Source: Sciurus carolinensis
Lineage: Eukaryota > Chordata > Mammalia > Rodentia > Sciuridae
NCBI RefSeq assembly: GCF_902686445.1
Contig: NC_062219.1
Coordinates: 47,209,056 to 47,273,055, forward strand
Reading direction: 5' to 3'
Length of the DNA: 64,000 bases
The first letter of the stretch is position 1, and each line of letters starts with the position of its first letter. A model generated the notes under the pieces. It saw only the letters and a program-made list of their open reading frames with translations, searched no databases and had not been told where the DNA came from. The position numbers and the translations under genes are program-made. Below, one piece after another: positions 14,201-29,200 of this stretch.

Positions 14201-17200
14201 CCATAAAAACAAGAAATTATAAAGAAACAGACATCTGAAAAAAAGAAAATTGCAAAAATAACTATAACTCCTTAGATAAGACAATTTGCTCATTTAAAAT
14301 AGAATTACTAAACATGAACAACTAGAGAGCAAGAAAAATAATTCTTGAAAATAAAAATATGAAGAAATAAAATTTCCAAAAAAGAGGAATGATAAATGGA
14401 AAACTTCCATTTTCCACCATTAAGTTTGACAGCTTCCCAATACTGGTGGTGTTACTGTGCTTAAAAAAAAATTGTATAATGAAATGTGTTAATATTTGAG
14501 AAAGCTGAATAATTCAATGGATTATAGTTTCCAAAAGACCAAGGCATAATGTTACAGTATCATGCTTGAGGAAAAAAAATCCCTTTAAGATGCAAGGTTA
14601 AGGCTGACAAATTTTAATGTAAGAGAATATAAAAAGTTTAGTGGAAGGATTCCAGACTCAATGCAAATAACTTTTGAGAAACTACTACTTAAGTTTTGGT
14701 ACAGTAACAAGGAATATCCAGAATTACCTAAAAAGACTTTATATACCTCAACTAAAACAACACAGCACAGAATTGAACACAAAGACAGAAATGAGAACTG
14801 TTGTCTGTCTCTAAGACTTAAAGATTTGTAAAATTTAAAACAATACTATTCTTACAAAATTCTTGTTTTGAAAAATACTTTTCATTAAAAGTGTTACAGA
14901 ACATGTAATGAATTTGCTGTGTTTAAATGAATTAATGTTTAATTTTTCTTAGTTTTTAATCTAGTAAATACCATAAGATATAAAATAACTTGAACAGAAA
15001 AACTTGGATTCTCATAATTTTAAAGAGTGACAGGGGTTCTAAGACCAAAATTTTAAGAACTATTATTTATTGTTTTAGGTAGAAGGAACAGCTAGAGCAA
15101 AGTTAAGAGTGTGCTGGGTGACCCTGAGGAACATCAAGTAGGTCTGTGTGGCTAGAGAATGAAGTGAGATGGAAAACACCAGAAGCTGAGCCAGAGGAAT
15201 CACAAAGTTAGGGGGTGAAAATCCTTGCAGGATATTTAACAAATTTCTCTTCTACTTTGAATAAAATACAGGGAGCAACTGCAGGATTCTAAACAAAGTT
15301 ATGGTACAAGGGGTGGTATCAGGGATTAAACTCAGGGGCACTTGATCACTGAGCCATAACCCCAGCTGTATTTCTTATTTTATTCAGAGACGGGGTCTCA
15401 CTGAGTTGCTTAGTGCCTTGCTTTTGTGGAGGCTGGCTTTGAACTCTCGATCTTCCTGCCTCAGTCTCTTGAAGCCACTGGGATTACAGGCATGCATCAC
15501 CATGCCCAGCTGAAGTGGCATTTTAACAGGATCATTTTAGTTTATTTTTTGGGAATAGAAAATGATGGGTGGAGTAAGACAAAATTTGTTGAGATGCTAC
15601 TGTAATAACCCAAGTGACAAACAGTAATACAGAGTAGGTAATATTAAGGGAGGTAGTTAGTATATTTCCTTCTTTAACAAATTATTTTGAAAAATTTCAA
15701 ACTTACAGAATATGGCTAAAAAAAAGTACATCAACACCAACATGCTATTCACCTAGGTCTAGCCATTGCCAACTTTTGTCCTTTCTCCATGTTTGTACAT
15801 AAACAAGTGTTTTTTTCTTTTCTTGCTTTTTTATTGGATCATGTGAGGACCAATTGCAAACATTATCATGATACTTCACCTTTAAATGCTTTAGCATATA
15901 TCTCCTAAGAAAATGGGCATCCAACATTCCTCTACTACACTATAATTATCACACCCAGGTAATTTAACATTGTCACAATATTATCATCTAAGATATGAAT
16001 CAAATTCAAATTTTTTAAACTAAAAATTTACAGTGATCCATGAACTAATCCAGGATTAAACATTTCACTTATTTGCTACTTTTAAATATTCTTTAAAAGA
16101 ATATTTTTTAAAAAATCTACTAAAGTAGCTACATAGAACAAAATTACACTTTTTAGGCATATAATTCAGTATGTCTTTTGTGAATTAATATTAATGTATA
16201 TATCTGTATAACCAATATTCAATCATAATCAGAATATTTCTATCATTCTGAAAAGTTCTCTTTTGTCCATTTGTAAGCCAATTTCCTTTTCTTGGGTATC
16301 ATCAGTCTCATTTTCCCCACCAGTTTTAGGGTTTCAACCCAGTGTACTCCACCATTGAGCTACATTCTCAGCACCTACCTACCTACCTACATATTTTTTT
16401 TTATTGTAAACAAATGGGGCACAACTTGTTTCTCTGTACATGAAGTAGAGGCATACCATTTGTGTAATCATACATTTACATAGGGTAATGGTGTTTGATT
16501 CATTCTATTATTTTTTCCTTCCCCTCCACCCCTCCCACCCCTTTTCCCTCTATACAGTCCCTGCTTCCTCCATTCTTGCCTCCCTCCCACCCATTATGTA
16601 TCATCATCCGCTTATCAGCAAGATCATTCGTCCTTTGGTTTTTTGAGATTGGCTTATTTCACTTAGCATGATATTCTCCAATTTCATCCATTTGCCTGCA
16701 AATGCCATAATTTTATTATTCTTTATGGCTGAGTAATATTCCATTGTATATCCTACCTACCTACCTACCTATTTATTTATTTATTTATTTATAATTTTGA
16801 GATAAGGTCTCACTAAGTTGTCCAGGCAATTCTGGTTACCTATCTGACTTTTGTTCATATAGATTTGCTATTTCCAAAATATGAAATGTAATCATGCACA
16901 ATGCAGCATTTGTGCATGGTTCCTTTCATTCAGCTTAATGTTTTTGAGCCTAATCTATGTTTTTGCATATATCAATAATTTGTTGCTTCTTATTGTTGAG
17001 TTGTATTCCATCACAAGAATGCATTATACTCTCTATACACCAACTGATATACATTTACACCATTTCCAGTTTTTGGTGATCATGAATAAAATTGCACTAA
17101 GATTCATTTACAGGACTTCTTTTTAAAGACATACTATTACATATCTCTTAGGTAAGTACCAGAGAATGAGAATACTAGTTAATTAAAACTGAAGTATCTG

Positions 17201-20200
17201 TGCTATTTTACATTCCAAATTCTATGACCAACAGTAGATGAATTACTTTAATCTTTTTTGGAAGCTTCAGTTCCTGTAAACAAAAAACAAAACAACAACA
17301 ACAACAAAAAAAAAACCACAATATTTCTAAAGTCAACTCCAAGATACCAAATATCTGTTATAATGGTTGCCTCTGGGCAGATGAATTTAACAGATGAGAC
17401 GAAGAGAAGGGAAATTTCCTTTTTACAGTAAATCTTTTGAATTTTGTGAATGTGAAAATACTGTCTAGTCAGTAACAAAAACAAACAAAAATTAGAGCCC
17501 CTTCAACTAAAAAAAATCTACCATAAAGAAACTTAAAAGTTTATGGAGACAGATTTCTTAATTTGTGTATTTCATTCATACCTTACTAAAGTTTGGAGGA
17601 GGGTTTTTGCCTCTACATAAGTTTGAGAGAGCCCATACAGCATTTCTGGTTGTTGTAAGTCTGTTTGAATTTGTTAATAACCTGCCAAGAAAAAGAAAAA
17701 AGGAATTATTGCTTTATATCCATGTTTTCACTTTAGCTATTTTCTATCATGATACACAAGCTCTCTTCAATATATTATTTAAGATATTCAAAATTTGGCA
17801 TGCTTTTTCATGAGTTTGAGGACCTCCACAACCTGCTACAGAAATATAGAGACTCTAGATTGAAAAAATATCCCTGTTTTAAAATAGGAAAAGGGAATCT
17901 TTAAAATTCTCTTTATTCCCTTATTCTATTTTCAAAAACAAAAATAAACAGTTCTATATTTTAAACTTTGACTCTAAGATCTGAACAAATTCTTAAATCA
18001 TAAATCACTTTGAAAACAGTAGGTGTTGTGGGAAACTTAATTACTTCTATATATTTTAAAAAGTACTAGATTACTTTTAACCATGAAATACTACATTATA
18101 TAAATTCAGGGAGCAAGGAATACAACGTAAAATTAAATGAAGATCATTTATTGACAAGGGGATTCTTTGTTTTGTTTTCAATAGATTGCTTGTCTAAGTA
18201 TTTCTTATCTGATTTTCAATGAACCTTAGTAACTGCAAAGAAACTGTCTAAAATAAGAATTTTTTCCTCTCGGCTTCCTAAGAAGTTAGTAACAGGGGTT
18301 TCCCCCTACCCCACAACAGAATGTTATTTTCAGTTATTTATATGAACTAGTTATTTATATTTAAATAGGAGATTCTACAAAATACTAGTCATTCAAACTT
18401 TAGGGAGGTGTAGACCCCAAGACAATGACAGATCCTTACAACTTAGAATAAAAGCACACACACCAAAATTTGGCATGCTTTTTCATGAGTCTGAGGACCT
18501 CCACAACCTGCTACAGAAATATAGAGACTCTAGATTGAAAAAATATCCCTGTTTTAGAGTGATTATCAGTAAAAACAGTATAGATGGGAACTCTGGGGGT
18601 GGATCTAGTTCTTCCTGAGAAATATTGAAAAAGTTGTGAACATGGTCAAAATAAAACTGAACTCTGAAAGATGGGCAAAAGGGAATAGTAAATAAAAGAA
18701 CTTTTATCTAGAAAAGGGCTGAAATATGTTTCCCAAAAGGAAAGTTTTCTGACATTTTCATTTATCCTCTTCAGTTTGGCAGCAGAATTTAACATGGCAG
18801 TCTGTTCCCATTGTGAGTTCCTGGTTCTAGAGGGAACAGAACAGACTTGTTTCAAAGGACTTCTGGTTCTGTTTGGACTGTGTGAGGATTCCCTGAAAAA
18901 AAAATGGATGTAAGGGACTTGCCTTTGTTTTGCAAACCTGGAAACTCTCAGTGTGGAAAAGTATTTATATAAAGAATGTTCCTTGAAAACAGTACAAGGC
19001 AAATGAATATGGTGCTGAAACCTACAGCAAAGGATATAGTGAAGGCAAATAAAAGACACAAAGAGAACCTGGGTGGAAAAGTTGGGGAATAAGGGATTTA
19101 AGGAATAAGGAATTTGAAAAAGTTCCTGCATATCAGATATCTAGAAGCCACACACATGCCCAGGTCACACTGCATATTCAGAAAAAGCCTCAGAAACTAT
19201 GTTTTCAACTTTGACCTTTAGTCTGGCACAAGTAACAAGTGAAGGCTAAGTCATAGTTGTAGTCAGGCTGGTTAAGCACAGAAAAAGTGGCCAAACTGCA
19301 GCTATCTGTAAAGACATGGAGAATTTTTTTTTTTTTTTTTTTAAATTTAAACTCCTACCTTTCTTTTTCTGGGTTCCAGACTTTCATGGAATTCTGCTGT
19401 CAAACTCTAGCTAACCAATAAATTAAAGGAACAGACTTCATCAACAATAATGACCAAAAATACAGGCTTAACAAAATTAAATCTAAAAAAAAAAAAAAAA
19501 AAAAAAATCCTAAACAAATAACAACTATGACAACAGCGAACATATATTCTCCTAAAGTGAATGTGGAACATTCTCCAAGGCACACTCCCTGTCCCACCCC
19601 TTGGAAGTTCCCCATTGTCACCGAGAACCACCAAATCTGATTTTTACATTTGGTCTCAGAATTTAGGTTCCTACCCTGTCCCCGCACCCCCCCCCTGCCG
19701 CCTTTTTTTTTTAAAACAGTTTTCAAAAGTTCTTAAAGGCAAGAGTGAATTTCTGTGGATTTACTGGTCCCAGCTTTTAGGTTCTTTAAGACACTGACAG
19801 GACTGCATAGAGGCTTTTTCAGCATTACTGTATTGTCTCCGTGCCAGAAGTGGCAAGATCACCATTAGAAATGGAAATTACATTTGAAAGCCATTAGACT
19901 TCTAGGTAATGCATCTGAAAAATTGATCACACTTTAGAGGCATATGTGGTATCATTTTTTTTCCTTTTTCTAAATGTTTGAATTTTATACCAATGTTTAA
20001 ATTTAATTGGGTGTTAGCTTGAGGTTGGAAAAAGGTTGTTTTGGGGGAGGTTTGTCCTGGTTTTACTGTAAAAAGTGTTTCAAACTCTGCTGAAATGTTG
20101 CTGAAAAGCATGGTGCTGGTAACAGTTCAACAATCTGTGGCTACTCATTCTTGCCTACTTTTACTCTCCCTCTGAAGCAGGTTAGCATTGAAAGTGGTAT

Positions 20201-23200
20201 GGAGAAGCCTGCATGTGTGTTCAATTCTTTGTTTCTTCTTCCCTTTCCCTCTGCCTCCCCTACCCTCCTTTGTTCGCTGTACCTCTTGTGTTCAGTATGT
20301 GTAACTTGAAGCTAATTTGTACTACTGGATACCTGACTGGAGCCACAGATACAGAATCTGTATTGTTCTTACTGAAACACAGCATGGAATTAACATTATA
20401 CTTAAATAAAACAAACCTAAATTAAAAAAAACAAAGTATCTTCTCTGATCACAATGGAGTAAAGAACCAAAAATACAACCATAAACTGGGAAATTCACAA
20501 ATATGCAGAAATCATGTAACAGACTCTTAGATAACCAGTAGGACTCAAAGAAATAAACAAGACATCCACACACAAAAACTAGGAAATACTGTGAGATAAA
20601 TGAAAATGAAAATATACCAAAACTTAAGAGATATAATGAAAGCAATGCCCACAGGGAAATTTGTGGCTATAAACACCCACATTAAAGATGACCTCAAATC
20701 AAGAACCCAATCTTTCACCTTAAGAAACTAGAAAACTTAGAGTAAATAAAATCCAAAGCTATAAAGGGAAGGAAATAATAAAGAGCAGAGATAAACAAAA
20801 TAGAAAATAGAAAAAAACTAGAGAAATAAACCAAAAGATGGCTCTCTGGACCAATAAAAGAGAAGAGATTCAAATTAATACAGTTAGAAATCAAAGTGAG
20901 GATATTACTACTGACCTTTCAGAAATAAAAAGAATATTATGAACAAAGGCAACAAACTTGGTCATCAAAAAGAAATGAGGGGCTGGATTTGTAGCTCAGT
21001 GGTAGAGCGCTTGCCTAGCATGTGTGAGGCACTGGGTTTGACTCTCAGCACCACATATAAATAAATGAATAAAATAAAGGTCTATCAACATCTAAAATAT
21101 ATATATAATGTACATATATTTATATATACACACATATGTATATATTCTTTTTTTTTTTAAATGAGAAAACTGTTAGAAACAGCCAAAATGACTCAAGAAA
21201 AAAATAGAAAAATCTGAATAGGCCTAAAATAATTAAAGATATTAAATTATTAATTGAAAACCTCCCAATAAAGTTCAGCATTAGAATGGTTTCACTAATG
21301 AACTCTACCAAACGTTAAAGAATTAAATCCTTCTCATGCTTCCAAAACACATATCAGTTCCTAATTAATTTTAGGAGGACACCATTACCTTAATACCAAA
21401 GCCAATATTCTTTATGAATATATATCCAAAATTCCTCAATAAATTTCTAGGAAAATGAACTCGCTAGCATATTAAAAAGATAAAATACTATTATCCAGTA
21501 GATTTTATTTGAGGAATGCAAGGATGGTTCAATTAATATAATAAGCCATATTAATAAAATGAAGGAAAACAACTGATTATTTCAAGTGAGGCAAAAAAAA
21601 AGCACATTTAAAAGAACTCAACATTGTTTATCATTAAAAAAAATCAACATTAGGAATAGAAGGAAATTATATCAACACAATAAAGGACATGTATGAAAAA
21701 CCCAGAGCTATTATACTCAATGGTAAAAAGAGTGAAAAGATTTTATTCCAACATAAGAAACAAGACAGTGATAGTGGTTTTCGCTACTTCTTTGCAACAT
21801 GGTATTAAAAGTTCTAGCTAGAGAAATCACAAAAGAAAAAGAAATTTTTAAAAAATTCAAATTGAAAAACAATAAGTGAAACTATCTTATTTTCAGATGA
21901 TAAAATCTTAAAGAAATCCAAAATAACACACAAAAAATTATTACTGTCAATAAACGAATTCAACCAAGTTGCTAGGCACAAGACAGACACCAAAAATCTG
22001 TTGTATTTCTATACATTACCAATGAACAAGTGAAAAAAAATTAAGAAAACAATTTTATTTACAATAGCATCAAAATGAATAAACTTCAGATGTTCTTTGA
22101 CTTATGATAGGGTAACATCTTGATAAATTCATCATTAGTTGAACCTTATATCCTCCCCCCACCTCCCTCTGAGGTTTATGTGCTAAAGGTTTGGTTTCTA
22201 GTCTATGGTGCTATTGGGAGGTACTGGGACCTTTAGGAGACGGGGTCTAATGGATGAAGTTAGGTCATTGGGGGCATGCCCTTGAAGAGGATCTTGCTCT
22301 TTCGCTTCCTAACAGCTTTGTTCCAAACACATGCTCCCTGTCATGATGTTCTATCTTACCACATGCCCAAAGCAATAGGACCAAGCAACTATGAATGAAA
22401 ACTTCTGAAACCATGAGCCCAATAAATATTTCCTCTTTGTAAGTTGATTTAAGAGAACATAAAAGAGAGAGAAATGATAAAATTTGAAATTTTTGCCTAC
22501 TGTCATGCTACTGTGGGTATCAGAAAACATTATAAAACATTGCTGAAGAACTTAATTGTGTATTGTAAAATATAGTAGAGAATATAGTTTTCATAAAGTA
22601 GAATTAATTTAATTGTAATAAAATTAAACAAAGTACTTACTCTAAAAGAGGTGGAAGTATTTCACAATTCAAAACAAAATCTCTGCATTCTGCATTATCA
22701 CCCGCAATATTACCAAGTGCCCAAACAGCCTTAGAAAAACAAGAAAAAAATACTCTTAAGAAAATACCTTGATTAAAAGGCTCCTTTTAGAATGATACTT
22801 TAGAATAGAATAAACAAAATCACAATTTTCTACAGTGTGTGAAAATGAAAAGCAAGTCAGTAAGAAAGGAACATTTTAGAAATTAAATTTTAAAATTTTA
22901 ATCAAATTATAAGGGAATTTTAAAAGTTCTTGTATGGAGAGACAAAAGATAACTATTTAGGAAATTTTCCAATTACTTATACTAGAGGCTTATCCCTAAG
23001 CCAAGAAACTCTCTAACTACTGATCTGTAAACTAGGAAAAGAGACAATGCATAGAAAAATAAATTAATGTGAGAATTAAATGAATCACTGAAAATAAACA
23101 TAAGATTAGTCAGATTTTTATTAACATTTAAAAATAAATGGTGGCAAAAGATCAAATTATTAATTTATTAAATTTTAGTCACATGAAAAACTATGCAAAT

Positions 23201-26200
23201 AAAAATATCATTTTATTATATTCTCACTTTGAATTTTTCCTGTAAATACAAAAGTATATGCAATTGGGAAAATTTAACATTCTAAACATGAATTAATACT
23301 TTTGACTTTTAGTTTAGATATTTTTTTTTTAATTTTTCAAAGAAAAACTTGTAAATAATAAACAAGGTTGGGATTATAGTTCAGTAGTACAAGTATAAAG
23401 TGCTTGCCGAGTACCTGTGAGACACCGGGTTTGATCCTCAGCACCACATAAAAATAAATAAATGAATGAATAAATAAATGAATAAATAAATTAATTAAAT
23501 AAAGGTACTGTGTCCATCTACAAATTTAAAAAATCTGTTTAAAAGAGCATAAACATAAATTAAAAAGCCCTAAAGCAAAGATATTTCTCACCCTGGGAAG
23601 CATAATATTCTCTTAATAGGGATATTATTTTTGGAGACCAACTTGGAAATATGTAAAAAACCCTTAGCAATTTTAGATCTGTTGATAGGGTAGTCATTTT
23701 CAAGAGGCATATGAAAAATGACATAAAGAGATGTCATCATAATAGTTTTAATACTAATAACTGGAAGTAACTCAAATGTACAATCAAGAAATTGATAGCA
23801 AATTATAGAAAATACCTGAGTGCATACTAAGTTACCATTAAAATTTTCTTGGAAGAATAATTAACACTATAGGAAAAAGCTCCCAATATTAGTGTTAAGT
23901 AGATTAAAAGAAAAAAGATGTTGAATGGAATGGTAGATCTACAGATCAATGTGCATAAAAATGATACAATCAAAAATACCAAAATAGATTATTTTCTTTG
24001 GATGGTACAATTATATTTGATCAAATTTTCCCTCTTACAAGAAAATCTTGAAAATGTATTCATGAAGTATATGAAAATGGTTCTATTCAAAGTTATGTGA
24101 TAATTTAAAAAGAAACAATAGAATCACTATAATAATCCACATGCATGCAGAGAATAATTAGTAGACTGACCCAGCTTTAAAACCTACCAGCCATTCATGA
24201 TTTTGTGTAAGCTACTAACTTTTCTGGGTCTCAGTACATTCTTTTGTAAATAGAAAGACTGATTCCTATGCTAGCTGAGATCACTCTTTCAAAGAATCCA
24301 GGATTATGACCGAGACAATTCATTCTTCCACCCCTCTAATCTGATACTGAAAAGAAATTAGTGTTTAATAAATGCATTGTACAGGCAAATTAGCCACAAA
24401 AAATTACTAGTCAAAATTACAAATGACATTTTCAAGATAAAATTAAGAGCTAGCATATATAATAGTACAAATTAGAAACTTACCTGTTCCTGAACATCTT
24501 CATGTTCTGAATTAAGAAGTTTGATAAAAATTGGAACAGCCCCAGTTTCAATCACTACCTTGGTGTGCAGAAAAGTTCCAGATGCTATATTAGTTAGTGC
24601 CCATGCTGCTTCAAACTAAAGGGGGAAGGTGAAATAAATAAATGCATGAAAGAAATGTCAGAAAAAGAGAAAAAAGAAAGAAGAGAAGCAGTAAAAATGT
24701 AACAGGACAAGTATGAGAGACTGACTGACTTATGATTAGTAAGCTTCATTGTGAAGTCAGATTTCGTAAATGAAAACTCTTAAGAAAAACAAAAGTATTC
24801 TCCAATCTGTAAAAACAAGAACTGAGAGGGAATAAAATGGTAATTTACAAAACCAACAATATATAAACACATTTTAATTCATAAAATTGCTGATGTTTGA
24901 GACAGTAAGTTATTCTAAAGAAAGTTCGAAAATAAAAGACTACTTTACAAAGGAAAAAAATCATAAAAGGTACTTGTTTCCCTAGGTAGGAAGTAACCTC
25001 AACCTCGTTATAAGAAACAATAAAATGGAATTTCAGGGATTTAGAGATATTTGTTTGACATCAAAATTTCATTATTAGCAGAGCCAGTGCTAGAATTTCT
25101 GATGCTCTTTTAAGCAGCAGAGCATCAAAGAAGTTATTTGTATCAATTCAATTAGAATTTGGATACATTTATATATGATACAATTTAATGGCAGAAACTG
25201 AGAAACCTGAACCCATGGCTCCCAAACAATAAAGCTGTAAATATAGAAAGCAACATATAAATTCACAGGCAAACTAAGCAATGACTATAGCTTAAAACAT
25301 ACTTTGAACAGACAATTTTCCTATTACCGTAGAAGTCATCATAATTAACAGAAATTGTACACAGAACCATTACCAAAATACTGAAAAGTACAATTATTGT
25401 TATGTATAATATTAAGAAAAAATTTATACTAAAAAACAATGTAGACCATAGTCATAACAAATTGTAAATAAAAGACAATTAAGGGAGATAGGGTGGTGCT
25501 TCAGTGGTAAAGTGCTTGTCTAGCATCTAGCATGTGTAAGGCACTGGGTTCGATTCTCAGCACCACATAAAAACAAATAAAAATAAAGGTTCATCCACAA
25601 CCCCCCCCCCCAAAAAAAAGAGACAATTAAGGGGCTGGGGTTGTAGTTCAGCGTTACAGCCCTTGTCTGGCACGTGTAAGGCACTGGGTTGGATCCTTAG
25701 CACCACATAAAAATAAATAAATAAAATAAAAGAATTCTGTCCATCTACTAAAAAAAAAAAAATATATATATATGTATATATACATACATATATGTATGTA
25801 TATATTTGTTGTTGTTGTTTTTTAAAAGACAAAGGATTACTCCACAAAATTTTCCTTGGTATCTGTAGAGAAAATGTCAGTGAAGACTAGTATATTCACA
25901 AACCTACTGAAGAATTGTGAAAAACTAGAATGCATACATATGATTAAAGAAAGAAAGAACTTTCTAAAAAGGAAAAAAGAAAGAACAGTTCAATTTCACT
26001 TTTACTATGTGGCAATAATGCTAACTTTTCTGATTTGTCAAAGTAAAAAAAGATCTGGACATTCATTTGAAATTCCCCTATTTTTAAAAAGTCTAATTCA
26101 CATGTTTTAAAACGTGTGCAGGGAAACAAATATGTCTGCAGGCCATTCTGGTCTGTAGATCCCAACAGGCTTTAGACAGAATAATGGCCTGAACTAATAT

Positions 26201-29200
26201 TCATATGCATAATATGGAGCTACCTCAAGGTCACATTACTGTATTTCATTAGGTCTTAATTATAGTAACTAATAAATGTTCAATTTCCCAAAGTTCTTGA
26301 ATACACCATGCTATTCTCTCAACCTAAAACTATTTTCCTATTCTTAGTCCACCAAACTCTCCTTCACCTTCACGACTATTTGAGAAGTCTTCCTTGATTT
26401 CCCCCAAACAGAATAAACTACCAAGTTCTCTGTGTTCCTACAGCATACAGTTTTGTTACAGCACTAAGGATATTGTGTTATCACAGATCTGCTTTTGTCT
26501 TCCTTTTGCTACAGAGAACTTCTGTAGATAGGAACAATGTTTTAAGTTTGGAACTATAATGTCATATAATATTTGGTTCAAGCTAGCCATCATTTTTTTT
26601 TTTTTTTTTTTCTGTACCAAGGATCAAACCCAGGGTTGTTAACCACTGAGTCACATTCCCCAGGGTCTCCCTAAGGTGCTTAGGGCCTTGCTGTTGTTGA
26701 AGCTGGCTTTGAATCTCTCAATCTCCTATGCTGCTGTGATTATAGGCATGTACCACCACGCCCAGCACAATCAATACTTTTATTTATTCATATCACTCAT
26801 TTCATTTCACACCCTTAGAATTGAAGAGTTACATAATAAACTAGATATCGGGATACCCAGATGTTAAGTCTGGAATCTGGGCTTTTATATAAAGCCAAGA
26901 AACTAGCTCTCATGATTTCTGATCCAAAATAAATGAAGGTAAAAATGCAACCAGAAAATAAAGTAGCCTTTTCCTCAGAGACCCTATTGTACACATTTTC
27001 AACAGTTTTTCACATTCACATGTGCTACATAATTCCTCTGTTTCTATGAGGCCTTTCCCAAAATTATTCAGGTAAGTGAATTATTCAGGTAACTATTCTA
27101 AATTGCAAATTCAACAACTGTTAAATAACATTCCTTCATTAGCATTATTAGGTATAGGCTTACTGGAATTCCTCAGATACAATTCCACCCTGTACTCTTA
27201 CTTAAGAATTTACTGGATGGGCTGGGGAGATAGCTCAGTCAGTAGAGTGCTTGCCTTGCAAGGACAAGATCCTGAGTTTGATCCCCGGTACCGCAAAAAA
27301 AAAAAAAAAAGAATTTACTTAGCAAAAAAGTCATGCAAATTTTGGTAATTTGCCACTAGTAGCAACTTATGTGGAAGACATTTTAAATCAGACATATCAA
27401 GGATGAAGAGTAATGCTCCTGGGGAAAAAAACTTTAGTCACATTTTTACTAGATTATACTAGTTTATTCTTGTTTCAAAAAAGGAACTAATTGATTAGCT
27501 AAAATGTTTTAAAAGGAAACATTACAACTGCGGTTAACTAAGAAACAAAATAAATTTAACCATTAGATTAACATTTTAGTATGAGGTTTCCTAAAACAAC
27601 AAAAAAATTATTAATGGATAACAACCACAGAATTTTTATTAACATTAATAATAATTTTATATACTTTCAAATATTGATTAATAAAATAACAATTGCTAGA
27701 AGAAACAAGCATTGTCATCATGCCCAGGGCAAGACAGGTGATAGTATGTTGTTTTTCTTTAACTGTCAAGTACTTTCTGAATGCTTATTATATAGTCAGT
27801 ACTGAAGAATGTTAACATGGAAACTAATGTCACTTCTACAAACAGATTAAGATAGAAAACTTTAGACTTACTTGTAAGGTACAATTTTCATTTCTTTCAA
27901 GGAATTTCACAAATCTCTGTACAACTCCTGGTTTCTGTATAACTTGATCTATTGGTGGATTAGGTTCTAAATATTGAAAAAGAAATCAGTTACTACATAG
28001 ACACAAGAAGACACTTATCTGGTCCTTGTTTCAATTATCAGGGCACATAAAATAACTTTAGCTGGATATAACTGAAGACAAATTTTCTCATAATTGCAAT
28101 TTTATTTACTTATTTATTCTGCTGCTGGGGAGACAATCAGGTAGCATTCCACCACTGAGCTATATCTCCAACCCCACTGCAATGTTTTTTTTTTGCAAAG
28201 CAAATGCTACTTTCTCATTAATTGCACCAATAAAGAGATTTTAAAAATATTTTCTACATAGTTTAAATTGAAGCCTATGAAGGAGGTTACCTTAGCAACA
28301 TGGGAGTATTTTAGCCTAACACTTAAAACACCAACTGAGGGATAAAGGACCTAATTCTTTCCAATATCACCCTCAATTTCAAGGATACCTTCTTTACTAC
28401 CAAAAATGATTTGCCTAATGTCTCTAAGTCAGATGAGATTCTGTTTTATATGAATATTTCTTTTTATAGAAATGCTATTGGGCTATCTAAAATCTTAATA
28501 AATTTCTAGGAAATGCAGAAGACTTTTTAGAATCATAAAAGCTCTAGGAAATTCAAGAAAAATTCAAGTCTATTTCAGGGAGAGAACAACTAAACACAAA
28601 GAAATCTTGCTTCATCTTGGATTTAGTAAAAATTCCCTCTGTGGTTATTCAGTAACTTCTCTGTTGGTGTTCTTTTGGATCAATCTTATTTCTATTTACT
28701 CTCTTCCTAGAAATCAGCCTCTTTTGCTAATTCATTTGCCACTTAGAGTCATCATTTGTGATAATTCACAAATCTCCTTAACTGAATTCTTCTCTCCTAT
28801 ATGCCAGACCATATTTATAAGTGCGTTTAAGATGTATTTTTGGGGTTGGGGAGATAGCTCAGTCGGTAGAGTGCTTGCCTTGTAAGCACAGGGCCTGGGT
28901 TCGATCCCCAGCACCCGAAAAAAAAAAAAAAATGTATTTTTGTTTTCACACCTTAAAATGTCCATAACCTAAATCAAACTCATATCATAATGCTTACTTA
29001 CTCTTACCCTTACCCTTCACCCAACACCCAAATTTGTCTTATACTATGTTACCTATCTATCTAGTCACACAAGAAAAAAATTTAATTTACTCTTCATACT
29101 ATAGTTAAAAAAGCTATAGAATAAAATTTTGTTCAGATGCTCTAAATGAAAGTCCAGGTTCTTCTAATTATTAACTTGAGACCCTAGTTTAAACCGTTTT

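Larger units (their letters stand above)
22730..24483 (-). other. KPNA5 intron 6
   Basis: Holds an ID (23362) with a long AAAT/GAAT tail and a MIR near 24160. Otherwise AT-rich and unassigned. Confidence 0.75.

Noticed and set aside
18646..19131. 161-codon minus-strand open frame in KPNA5 intron 7
   Set aside because: No recognisable domain, no splice or promoter context, and lies in AT-rich sequence of probable repeat origin. Treated as chance.
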